A stretch of DNA of 5,028 nt from Clostridiales bacterium (GTDB taxonomy: Bacteria; Bacillota; Clostridia; Peptostreptococcales; Anaerovoracaceae): positions 1 to 5,028 of the forward strand of contig JAAYYX010000154.1 of the NCBI GenBank assembly GCA_012515135.1, written 5' to 3'. Under the pieces are notes generated by a model. It was not told the DNA's origin. It worked only from the letters and a program-made list of their open reading frames with translations, and ran no database searches. Position 1 is the stretch's first letter. The number at the start of each line of letters is the position of its first letter. This document shows, piece by piece, positions 1-5,028 of the stretch. The translations under genes and the position numbers were made by a program.

Positions 1-572
1 CCGGGCGAAGATTCCATCAGTGAGGTATACATGGTCTGGATAGAGTCTATGATCACAAAAACGGGTCCGAGCTCTTCAACAGAAGAACATATATTTTCTA
101 TATTTGTTTCTCCCATTATATAAAGATCTTTGCATATGCTGCTGCAGATCCTGTCTGCCCTCATTTTGATCTGTTCTTCTGACTCTTCTCCTGAAACATA
201 AAGCACTCTTCCGTATTTTTCTGCGATTTTAAGTGCTGCCTGCATTATTACAGTGGATTTGCCTATTCCCGGTTCACCGGAAATCAAAGTGAGCGAACCC
301 TTCACCATACCTCCGCCCAGCACTCTGTTCAATTCTCCTATTCCGGTATCTATTCTTTCCGGTCCTTCAGAGGACCTTATGTCTGTCAGGGCGGCAGGTT
401 TTGTTCCCCTTTTTTCTGATTTTCCTATTCCTCTTTTATCTAAACCGTCAAAGGATAAAACCTTTTCCTCTACCATGGTGTTCCATGCCCCGCATATGCA
501 CTGTCCGATCCATTTGGGACTTTCATATCCGCATTCCTGACATACAAATACAGTCTTTTGTTTTTTTGTCAT
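1..572 (-). CDS. radA: DNA repair protein RadA (Sms), N-terminal part, cut by the window edge
   Basis: RadA is a RecA-like hexameric ATPase/helicase that processes recombination intermediates and branch migration in the cytoplasm. The visible 190 codons are about 40% of a usual protein of roughly 450 residues; the C-terminal Lon-like domain lies outside the window. Seen: a cysteine motif at residues 11-27 (C11-x2-C14, then C25-I-C27 followed by GAWNT), a Walker A motif GEPGIGKST at residues 99-107, the SGEES segment at 127-131 followed by QIKMRA, and a Walker B strand with VIIDSIQT at 173-180. This order is diagnostic of RadA. The ATG at 572-570 is preceded by GGAGGA at 582-577 with good spacing, and the zinc motif begins ten residues later as in other RadA proteins. 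One oddity is that the second cysteine pair is CxC where the family normally has CxxC. The gene follows the 3D-domain gene after 54 bp with a hairpin between them, so it may have its own expression level. Confidence 0.95.
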   Translation of the reverse strand, partial: MTKKQKTVFVCQECGYESPKWIGQCICGAWNTMVEEKVLSFDGLDKRGIGKSEKRGTKPAALTDIRSSEGPERIDTGIGELNRVLGGGMVKGSLTLISGEPGIGKSTVIMQAALKIAEKYGRVLYVSGEESEEQIKMRADRICSSICKDLYIMGETNIENICSSVEELGPVFVIIDSIQTMYTSLMESSP

Positions 573-576
573 GATA

Positions 577-582
577 TCCTCC
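577..582 (-). promoter_or_regulatory. Ribosome binding site of radA
   Basis: GGAGGA on the minus strand, four bases before the ATG at 572. It supports the chosen radA start. Confidence 0.8.
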
Positions 583-592
583 GTACAATTAA

Positions 593-610
593 GGGCGGCA
601 GATGCCGCCC
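593..610 (-). terminator. GC-rich hairpin between the 3D-domain gene and radA; weak terminator or attenuator
   Basis: A perfect 7-bp inverted repeat GGGCGGC / GCCGCCC with a four-base loop lies 16 bases after the stop codon of the 3D-domain gene and about 10 bases before the radA ribosome binding site. On the minus strand it is followed only by TTAATTGT, which is a poor U-tract, so termination would be partial at best. In the plus direction a T6 tract begins only about nine bases past the stem. It could also be an mRNA-stabilising or processing hairpin between two co-transcribed genes. The structure is clear; its function is inferred. Confidence 0.45.
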
Positions 611-626
611 GAAAATTACTTTTTTC

Positions 627-1562
627 TTAGATCAAAGGCAATTTCTTGCCTATTATATACACTGTTTTTTTCTTGATGCCCCATTTTCTGCACTCTTTTT
701 CTGAACTGAGATATACATCTATCTTCTTTCCTTTGACACCTGTGTCACATGCCTGGCAAAGTCCGTAACCCGGCACATAAAGCCATGTGCCCATAGGTAT
801 CACTTTTTTATCCACAGCGATCCTGCCTATCCCGGCTTTTTTGCCGTTGGCGCAGGTACCCTTCCCTGTATAGGAATACGCTCTGACCTTGAGCTTTTTT
901 TTGTAAGATATTCCGTTATTGGCATCTATGGATACAGAGCTTATTCCGGATATCTTTTTTTTGCCGGATTTTTTATATGCTTTGATTTTATATACATAAG
1001 TTTTGTTGGCCGTTATGCTTGAATTACTGAAACTGGTGGTGCCGGCTTTTGTTATGGTTTTTACCTTCTTGTATTTGCCTCCCTTTGAGGCTCTGTAAAC
1101 ATAATACCCGCTGACGCCGGAAACTTTCTGCCAGGTGATCTTTATATGTTTTCTTGATGTCACTGAGTATTTTATATTCGTAGGGGCTGCAGGTATGGTT
1201 TTTGCCGAGCATATCCGGGATATGTCGCCTTTTATTATTGTTGTGCCGTCTTCTGCCGGCAACAGTGCATTTACATAGTATTTATAGGTTTTGTTTATTT
1301 TGAGGCCCGTATCTGTAAAGCAAAGAGTCTCTGCGCCCTCTGATCCAATAATATCATACTGATCTGTTAAGCTGTTATATCTGTATATTTCATATCCCTG
1401 TGCGTTCTCCACTGCCTGCCATGATATCCTTATCTGGCTGTGAGACACTGTTTTTGCAGACACTTCAGGCGGCAATGCTGTCACTTCAGCCATAACTCCC
1501 TGAGGAACAAGCGTCATTGCCATTGCCATTACTATAATAAATGAAATCAGTTTCTTTCTCAT
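627..1562 (-). CDS. Secreted 3D-domain protein with two FN3-like domains; probable cell-wall hydrolase
   Basis: A 311-residue exported protein. Residues 1-25 form a signal peptide: a basic start MRKK, a hydrophobic core, and a VMA-E cleavage site after A25. Two fibronectin type III-like repeats follow at about 31-122 and 126-213, each with a conserved Trp (W48, W144), a GYxxYR strand (56-61, 152-157) and a TY-x-Y strand (92-95, 188-191). The C-terminal 3D domain spans about 224-304 and keeps its three aspartates (D251 in IAVD, D273 in CDTG, D282 in KIDVY) plus the IPMGTWLYVPGYG core. 3D domains share the MltA/YuiC double-psi fold and act as lytic transglycosylase-like muralytic enzymes (YocH, YuiC, Rpf-like Sps). 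Here the FN3 repeats replace the LysM or SH3 wall-binding modules and are very lysine-rich, which would suit anionic wall binding (inferred). Four cysteines (237, 269, 272, 291) in the 3D domain are unusual. I chose the ATG at 1562: a TTG at 1577 is in frame, but its first codons contain the GGGAG ribosome binding site of this ATG. Substrate is not shown by sequence. Confidence 0.88.
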   Translation of the reverse strand: MRKKLISFIIVMAMAMTLVPQGVMAEVTALPPEVSAKTVSHSQIRISWQAVENAQGYEIYRYNSLTDQYDIIGSEGAETLCFTDTGLKINKTYKYYVNALLPAEDGTTIIKGDISRICSAKTIPAAPTNIKYSVTSRKHIKITWQKVSGVSGYYVYRASKGGKYKKVKTITKAGTTSFSNSSITANKTYVYKIKAYKKSGKKKISGISSVSIDANNGISYKKKLKVRAYSYTGKGTCANGKKAGIGRIAVDKKVIPMGTWLYVPGYGLCQACDTGVKGKKIDVYLSSEKECRKWGIKKKTVYIIGKKLPLI

Positions 1563-1570
1563 TGACCGTT

Positions 1571-1575
1571 CTCCC
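1571..1575 (-). promoter_or_regulatory. Ribosome binding site that fixes the start of the 3D-domain gene
   Basis: GGGAG on the minus strand, eight bases before the ATG at 1562. Because it lies inside the possible TTG-initiated extension (1563-1577), it argues that the ATG is the real start and that the signal peptide begins MRKK. Confidence 0.75.
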
Positions 1576-1598
1576 AAGTCCGGGTTTTTCTTACTCTA

Positions 1599-1616
1599 CT
1601 GATTCAGTATAATCAG
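1599..1616. promoter_or_regulatory. Inverted repeat overlapping the -10 of the 3D-domain gene; possible operator
   Basis: CTGATT at 1599-1604 and its exact complement AATCAG at 1611-1616 flank a six-base spacer, forming an 18-bp dyad that covers the putative -10. Such a position would suit a repressor. The arms are short and AT-rich, so chance is possible. Confidence 0.3.
1606..1611 (-). promoter_or_regulatory. Putative -10 element of the 3D-domain gene promoter
   Basis: TATACT on the minus strand matches TATAAT at five of six positions and would give a leader of about 37 bases. No good -35 exists at 16-18 bp spacing (ACACGT at 17 bp); the place is instead occupied by a direct repeat at 1621-1637. 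A promoter with a poor -35 next to a regulator box suggests activator dependence. This is inference from sequence alone. Confidence 0.45.
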
Positions 1617-1620
1617 AAAA

Positions 1621-1637
1621 TGTGAAGAACGTGTGAA
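1621..1637 (+). promoter_or_regulatory. WalR/PhoP-like direct repeat TGTGAA-N5-TGTGAA upstream of the 3D-domain gene
   Basis: Two identical hexamers TGTGAA at 1621-1626 and 1632-1637 are separated by exactly five bases, an 11-bp period that places both on one face of the helix. OmpR-family response regulators of Firmicutes bind such tandem repeats: WalR (YycF) prefers TGTWAH-N5-TGTWAH, and PhoP prefers TTHAYA repeats with the same period (the complement here is TTCACA). Each half matches WalR at five of six positions (G for W at position 4). The box sits where the -35 of the putative promoter should be. In Bacillus subtilis the 3D-domain hydrolase gene yocH is a WalR target, which fits the downstream gene. 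The regulator itself is not in the window. Confidence 0.45.
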
Positions 1638-1652
1638 TAAAAGCCTCAAAAC

Positions 1653-1666
1653 TGACATTTTTGTCA
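1653..1666. repeat. Short inverted repeat TGACA-N4-TGTCA downstream of the Fe-S protein gene
   Basis: A perfect 5-bp dyad with a four-base loop, 35 bases past the stop codon of the Fe-S protein gene and about 40 bp upstream of the putative -10. On the minus strand it is followed by GTTTTGAGGCTTTT, so it might be a weak terminator, but the stem is short and AT-rich. It could also be a regulator site. Function undecided. No convincing terminator was found elsewhere in this 138-bp gap. Confidence 0.25.
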
Positions 1667-1700
1667 CTTTTTCCATATATTCGTTTTTTGCTTGTTTTTA

Positions 1701-2537
1701 TCAGGGTTTTTTGTTTTCACATGGTATATCTGTCTGGCAAAGGCCGCATCCAAATATGTAATCGCCCCTTTCAATGTGACTTGGCCAGTATTTGGCCACC
1801 GCTTCATCCTCATAGGCTGCACATGTGTATTTTTCATGACCCTTCTCTGATATGGCTTCTACCGGACATCTTTTTATACATTTGCCGCAGGAACCATCCT
1901 GATAATAAAGACACCAGTCATAGGGTCCCCTGTCTCCTCTGGGTGTTATCATAATATCCGCTTCTATTATCAGGGAGGATATCCTTATGGCTTTGCCTTT
2001 TTCTGAAATAAATCCATCTGAAAGACTGAATGTTCCCAGGCCCGCCGCAAAAGCGCTGTGTCTGTGAGACCATTTTGATGCCAACCCCAGATTTTCCGAA
2101 TGCATTTTTTTGAATTCATTCTGAAGATCTATGGATACACATCTTAAGCCTTCATCTTCAAGGCGTTTCACAAGTTTTCCACTGAATTCCTGCATCAGAG
2201 GTTCCCATTCCCCCCTGGAAACCACCCAGTTGTCCGACGGAAAAACCTTGGCTTTTCTCTGATGCTTTTTTGTTGTTTCCGTCTGGGGAAAAACCATAGA
2301 TACTACACGAAGATTTTCCGCCTTCGGTACATTTTTATATTTGAGACCGAAAACTTCCCGGGGATACCAGTGAAAAGGTCCGATATGATCTTTAAGAAAA
2401 TCATAATAGGGGTCATTGCCTGCCGAAACGCCGATAAGAGGTCTTTCCCACATGGGGTCTTCAGGTCTTCCCAGTGTGGCGAAATTATTCTTTTCCAGCG
2501 AATCAAAAACATCATATATTATTTGTTTTATTTCCAT
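1701..2537 (-). CDS. Double [4Fe-4S] cluster protein related to epoxyqueuosine reductase (QueG-like paralogue)
   Basis: A 278-residue soluble protein without signal peptide or membrane segment. The C-terminal third holds two cysteine sets: C209-x7-C217-x2-C220-x3-C224-P, and C239 followed by C264-x2-C267-x5-C273 in the FGCGLCQTDIPCE segment, enough to ligate two [4Fe-4S] clusters. The preceding stretch at about 158-192 (RHSAFAAGLGTFSLS, then EKGKAIRISSLI) corresponds to the AGLGWIGKN/GS..LG region of QueG and reductive-dehalogenase-like proteins (COG1600 group). True QueG is longer and has a different GKN motif, so I read this as a paralogue of unknown substrate, perhaps an electron carrier or cobamide-dependent reductase; cobamide binding cannot be judged. 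The ATG at 2537 is chosen because GAGGA at 2548-2544 lies six bases before it; an ATG at 2543 would touch this site. That ribosome binding site overlaps the TGA of the DJ-1 gene, indicating translational coupling and one transcript. Confidence 0.8.
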   Translation of the reverse strand: MEIKQIIYDVFDSLEKNNFATLGRPEDPMWERPLIGVSAGNDPYYDFLKDHIGPFHWYPREVFGLKYKNVPKAENLRVVSMVFPQTETTKKHQRKAKVFPSDNWVVSRGEWEPLMQEFSGKLVKRLEDEGLRCVSIDLQNEFKKMHSENLGLASKWSHRHSAFAAGLGTFSLSDGFISEKGKAIRISSLIIEADIMITPRGDRGPYDWCLYYQDGSCGKCIKRCPVEAISEKGHEKYTCAAYEDEAVAKYWPSHIERGDYIFGCGLCQTDIPCENKKP

Positions 2538-2543
2538 TCTCAT

Positions 2544-2548
2544 TCCTC
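2544..2548 (-). promoter_or_regulatory. Ribosome binding site of the Fe-S protein gene, overlapping the DJ-1 stop codon
   Basis: GAGGA on the minus strand overlaps the TGA at 2549-2547. It is six bases from the ATG at 2537 and directly abuts the ATG at 2543, so it decides for the inner start. Confidence 0.65.
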
Positions 2549-3095
2549 ACATTGCCAGTCCCGCTTTTACTTTTTCCATAATGTCCTGCCCTTTTAATGC
2601 TTTGACTATTTCCAGCGAAAACAGCATTGCAGTTCCGGGTGAACGTCCCGTGATCACCTTGCCGTCCTTTACCACGGGAGTCTTATAGATCCTTGCGCCT
2701 TTAAGCTTTTTTTCCAGACCGGGATATATAACGGCTTTCTTGTCCTCCAAAACAGAAAGACTTGCAAGGATCATGGGCGCGGCACATATGGCACATAACC
2801 ACTTGTCATTACGGGCAAATTCTCTTATCCTGCTGCAAAGTCCATCATGCTTATTTAGATTTAAAGTGCCTGTCATTCCCCCGGGCAGAACTATCATTTC
2901 ACATTTTTCATAATCTGCATCGGCAAAATCCATATCCGCTTTTATTTTTACTCCGTGAGCCCCGCTAACTGTCATATCTTTTTCTCCTCCCGGCACGGAA
3001 ACAAAAGCCGCTTCTATTCCGGCTCTTCTTAGAACATCCATTACGGTCACAGCTTCCGTTTCTTCAAAGCCTTCTGCCAGGTGTACAAATACCAT
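2547..3095 (-). CDS. DJ-1/PfpI (ThiJ) family protein
   Basis: A 182-residue cytoplasmic protein, the usual length for the DJ-1/YajL branch. Seen in order: a first strand followed by AEGFEETEAV with E14 at the place of human DJ-1 Glu18, VLRRAGI at 21-27, the IVLPGG turn at 68-73, the nucleophile elbow AIC104AAP, YPGLE at 124-128, and the family's ITGRSPGTAM segment at 148-157. Glu14 and Cys104 form the conserved acid-thiol pair. Members are redox sensors, chaperones or glyoxalase III-like enzymes acting on reactive carbonyls; protein deglycase claims are disputed, and the substrate cannot be told from sequence. Tyr124 lies where human DJ-1 has His126, as YajL also lacks that His. The start at 3095 is supported by GGAGG at 3107-3103 with seven-base spacing; an upstream in-frame ATG at 3155 would run through the neighbour's terminator and lacks a site. 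Immediately followed by the Fe-S protein gene. Confidence 0.92.
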   Translation of the reverse strand: MVFVHLAEGFEETEAVTVMDVLRRAGIEAAFVSVPGGEKDMTVSGAHGVKIKADMDFADADYEKCEMIVLPGGMTGTLNLNKHDGLCSRIREFARNDKWLCAICAAPMILASLSVLEDKKAVIYPGLEKKLKGARIYKTPVVKDGKVITGRSPGTAMLFSLEIVKALKGQDIMEKVKAGLAM

Positions 3096-3102
3096 ATATA
3101 TA

Positions 3103-3107
3103 CCTCC
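3103..3107 (-). promoter_or_regulatory. Ribosome binding site of the DJ-1 family gene
   Basis: GGAGG within AAAGGAGGTA on the minus strand, seven bases before the ATG at 3095. It rules for this start over an in-frame ATG at 3155. Confidence 0.85.
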
Positions 3108-3137
3108 TTTTCTTTTTGTAGAGATTTTCTCTGTTGG

Positions 3138-3167
3138 AAAAAACGGCCCGCACATACGTGCAGGCCG
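3138..3167 (-). terminator. Intrinsic terminator of the EF-G-like gene
   Basis: On the minus strand a 10-bp stem (CGGCCTGCAC with GTGCGGGCCG, one G-U pair) and a four-base loop are followed directly by T6 at 3143-3138. It lies 11 bases past the TAA of the EF-G-like gene. This is a textbook rho-independent terminator and separates that gene from the DJ-1 gene, whose own promoter is not obvious in the remaining 42 bases. Confidence 0.9.
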
Positions 3168-3177
3168 ATGGTGTTTT

Positions 3178-5028
3178 TTATTTTTCTTCTTCTTTTTTAT
3201 GCTCCGCTATTATTTTTTCTGCAAGATGTCCGGGCACAGGTTCATATCTTTCGAAATTCATAACGAAATTGCCCCTTGCCTGGGTCATTGAACGCACTGT
3301 GACAGCATAGTCGAAAAGTTCCGCCTGTGGAGCTTCTGCCATTATCTTCTGACCTCCTCCTGCCAGGGGTTCAGATCCCAGGATCTTTCCTCTTCTTTTG
3401 TTCATGTCTCCCATTATGTCTCCCATATATTCATCGGGAACTGTTATTTCTATATGCATTACCGGCTCCAGCAGACAGGGATTTGCTTCCACTATACCTT
3501 TTTTGAAGGCCAGTGAAGCCGCTATCTTGAATGCCATTTCGTTTGAGTCCACATCATGGTAGGAGCCATCATAAAGGTCTGCTTTTATTCCCACTACCTT
3601 GCAGCCTGCCAGAGGTCCCTTGTCCATGGATTCTTTAAGACCTTTTTCTACGGCCGGCACATAATTCTTGGGTATGGATCCGCCGAAAAGTGATTCGGCG
3701 AATTCAAGATCGTCCTGCTGAGAAGGAGAGAACCTTATGTGCACATCTCCGTACTGCCCCGCTCCGCCTGTCTGTTTTTTGTGTTTGCCCTGGACATCAG
3801 AACTGCCTTTGATCGTTTCTCTGTATGCTATTTTCTGATTGACTCTGTCAACATCCACACCAAACTTATCTTTGAGTTTTGCCGTTATTACATTTAACTG
3901 CTGTTCTCCCTGTCCTCCGAGAAGGGTCTGCTGAGTTTCTGTGTTTCTCTGAAGAACGAAAGATGGATCTTCCTCCATCAGTCTGTTAAGTCCCGTTCCG
4001 ACTTTTTCTTCATCCCCCTTTGATTTGGGTTCTACCGCTATAAAGAAAGTGGGCTGCGGGAAATCGATTGGCGGGAATACTACGATACTGTTCTTGTCAC
4101 AGAGTGTATCTCCCGTCTTGGTATGCTGGAGTTTGCCTATGGCTATTATATCTCCTGCTTCGGCTTCTGCCGTATCCACTCTTGTCTTTCCCCTTAAGAA
4201 AAACATAGTTCCCAGTTTTTCTGATTTTTCGGAAACCGAATTGTATATTTCCTGTCCGCCTTTGACTTTTCCTGAAATTATCTTTCCGAAAGATATTTTC
4301 CCCAGAACCTGATCAGCAACTGTTTTGAAAATAAGTATGCCGGGCTTGCCGGAAGGATCACATTTCACCTCTATGTCTTTTTCCGAACCGTCCTTTGCCG
4401 GATATGGCTCATGATCAGTTGCTTTTGGCACCAGGTCTATGAATTTCTGCAACGCCTCTTTCACACCTTTTCCCTCATGGGCAGAACAAAGCATGACCGG
4501 AGCAATATCCCCTTCTCCTATTCCGCCGGAAAGACCTTTGTTGAATTCTTCCTCTGTGAACTCTTCGCCGCTGAAGAATTTCTCCATCAATGCCTCGTCC
4601 GTCTCGGCTACTGCTTCGTTAAGAGCATCCTTATCATCAAGGGTCACTACAGATGTGCCGAATTTCGATTTGAGATCGGCGATCAGCTGATCTGTATCAA
4701 CATTTTCTTTATCGATTTTATTTATAAGGAAAAATCTCGGCACTCCCAGTTTCTTGCATGAATCCCATGCTTTTTCTGTGCCCACTTCAATACCGGAAGA
4801 AGCATCCACCAGTATGGCGGCAGCTTCAACGGCTCTGAGCGCAGAACTCACTTCACCTGCAAAATCAAAAAATCCCGGTGTATCTACAAAATTGATCTTG
4901 ACTTTGTTGAATTCCACAGGCACTAATGATGTGCTTATGGAATAGCCTTTTTCTATTTCCATCTTATCCCAGTCGGAGACCGTATTTCCGTCTTCGACCT
5001 TTCCAAGTCTGCTTATTACTCCTGTTGC
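3178..5028 (-). CDS. EF-G-like translation GTPase (EF-G paralogue), N-terminus outside the window
   Basis: The reading frame is open from the window edge (first codons ATGVISRLGKVEDG as residues) to a TAA at 3180-3178, giving 616 visible residues. By alignment to EF-G only some 30-40 residues are missing, including the G1 P-loop. Seen: switch I ends KGYSIS where EF-G has RGITI; G3 is DTPGFFDF (codons from about 4884 to 4861); G4 is NKID at residues 103-106; G5 is CSAHEGKG near 181. Domain II follows, then domain III with LLGGQGEQQLNV, domain IV with KQTGGAGQYG and the tip loop GSYHDVDSNE, and domain V with LEPVMHIEITVPDEYMGDIMGDMNKRRGKI. The G' insert is short, so the whole protein would be about 650 residues. 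This marks an EF-G2-like paralogue, not the str-operon FusA. Its role, translocation under special conditions or a ribosome-linked function, is not known from sequence. The usual catalytic His after DTPG is Phe here. Confidence 0.9.
   Translation of the reverse strand, partial: ATGVISRLGKVEDGNTVSDWDKMEIEKGYSISTSLVPVEFNKVKINFVDTPGFFDFAGEVSSALRAVEAAAILVDASSGIEVGTEKAWDSCKKLGVPRFFLINKIDKENVDTDQLIADLKSKFGTSVVTLDDKDALNEAVAETDEALMEKFFSGEEFTEEEFNKGLSGGIGEGDIAPVMLCSAHEGKGVKEALQKFIDLVPKATDHEPYPAKDGSEKDIEVKCDPSGKPGILIFKTVADQVLGKISFGKIISGKVKGGQEIYNSVSEKSEKLGTMFFLRGKTRVDTAEAEAGDIIAIGKLQHTKTGDTLCDKNSIVVFPPIDFPQPTFFIAVEPKSKGDEEKVGTGLNRLMEEDPSFVLQRNTETQQTLLGGQGEQQLNVITAKLKDKFGVDVDRVNQKIAYRETIKGSSDVQGKHKKQTGGAGQYGDVHIRFSPSQQDDLEFAESLFGGSIPKNYVPAVEKGLKESMDKGPLAGCKVVGIKADLYDGSYHDVDSNEMAFKIAASLAFKKGIVEANPCLLEPVMHIEITVPDEYMGDIMGDMNKRRGKILGSEPLAGGGQKIMAEAPQAELFDYAVTVRSMTQARGNFVMNFERYEPVPGHLAEKIIAEHKKEEEK

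Noticed and set aside
253..540. Plus-strand open frame of 95 codons opposite radA.
   Set aside because: It is antisense to well-conserved radA codons, has no matching ribosome binding site and no recognisable domain.
1563..1577. TTG start for the 3D-domain protein, five codons upstream.
   Set aside because: Its codons contain the ribosome binding site of the ATG at 1562, and the signal peptide is better formed from the ATG.
1661..1954. Plus-strand open frame opposite the Fe-S protein gene and the intergenic region.
   Set aside because: Most of it is antisense to the conserved cysteine region; the protein resembles no family and has skewed, Cys/His/Phe-rich composition typical of shadow frames.
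3096..3155. A 20-residue N-terminal extension of the DJ-1 protein from an in-frame ATG at 3155.
   Set aside because: It would begin inside the terminator hairpin of the upstream gene, lacks a ribosome binding site and includes the GGAGG of the inner ATG; DJ-1 proteins start a strand at once, as the inner start gives.
4411..4761. Plus-strand open frames opposite the G domain of the EF-G-like gene.
   Set aside because: They are explained by codon use of the conserved minus-strand gene, and overlapping plus-strand frames compete with each other there.
1..5028. Search by eye for CRISPR arrays, tRNA or rRNA genes, transposases, att sites or long repeats.
   Set aside because: None seen; coding density is high and intergenic gaps are all under 140 bp.
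3178..5028. The EF-G-like protein as a tetracycline ribosomal protection protein (TetM-like).
   Set aside because: The short G' insert, domain IV motifs KQTGGAGQYG and GSYHDVDS and the domain V match point to the EF-G side and not to TetM-type proteins.

Overview
The window looks like a stretch of chromosome from a low-to-mid GC Gram-positive anaerobe of the Clostridia (Firmicutes). The evidence is the strong GGAGG-type ribosome binding sites, lysine-rich proteins, a secreted 3D-domain protein typical of Firmicutes, a B12/Fe-S reductase-like protein and an EF-G paralogue of the type common in Clostridia. All five genes lie on the minus strand, so in transcription order the window reads right to left. 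Nothing points to a mobile element, prophage, CRISPR array or RNA gene.

In transcription order: (1) 5028-3178, an EF-G-like translation GTPase whose N-terminus with the P-loop lies beyond the window, ending in a strong intrinsic terminator (3167-3138). (2) 3095-2547, a DJ-1/PfpI-family protein with its nucleophilic cysteine. (3) 2537-1701, a soluble protein with two predicted [4Fe-4S] clusters related to epoxyqueuosine reductase. Its ribosome binding site overlaps the stop codon of the DJ-1 gene, so the two are very probably co-transcribed. (4) A 138-bp intergenic region holding a promoter-like -10, an inverted repeat and a perfect TGTGAA-N5-TGTGAA direct repeat resembling a WalR/PhoP-type response-regulator box. 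(5) 1562-627, a secreted protein with two FN3-like domains and a C-terminal 3D (MltA/YuiC-like) domain, probably a cell-wall hydrolase. (6) A short hairpin and then 572-1, the first 190 codons of radA, cut by the window edge.

The genes are mostly housekeeping (recombination, wall remodelling, thiol/redox, translation), and I see no new multi-gene system. The observations most worth following are the WalR-like box in front of the 3D-domain gene, the EF-G paralogue that has lost the catalytic PGH histidine but keeps the domain IV tip histidine, and the shortened CxC half of the RadA zinc motif.
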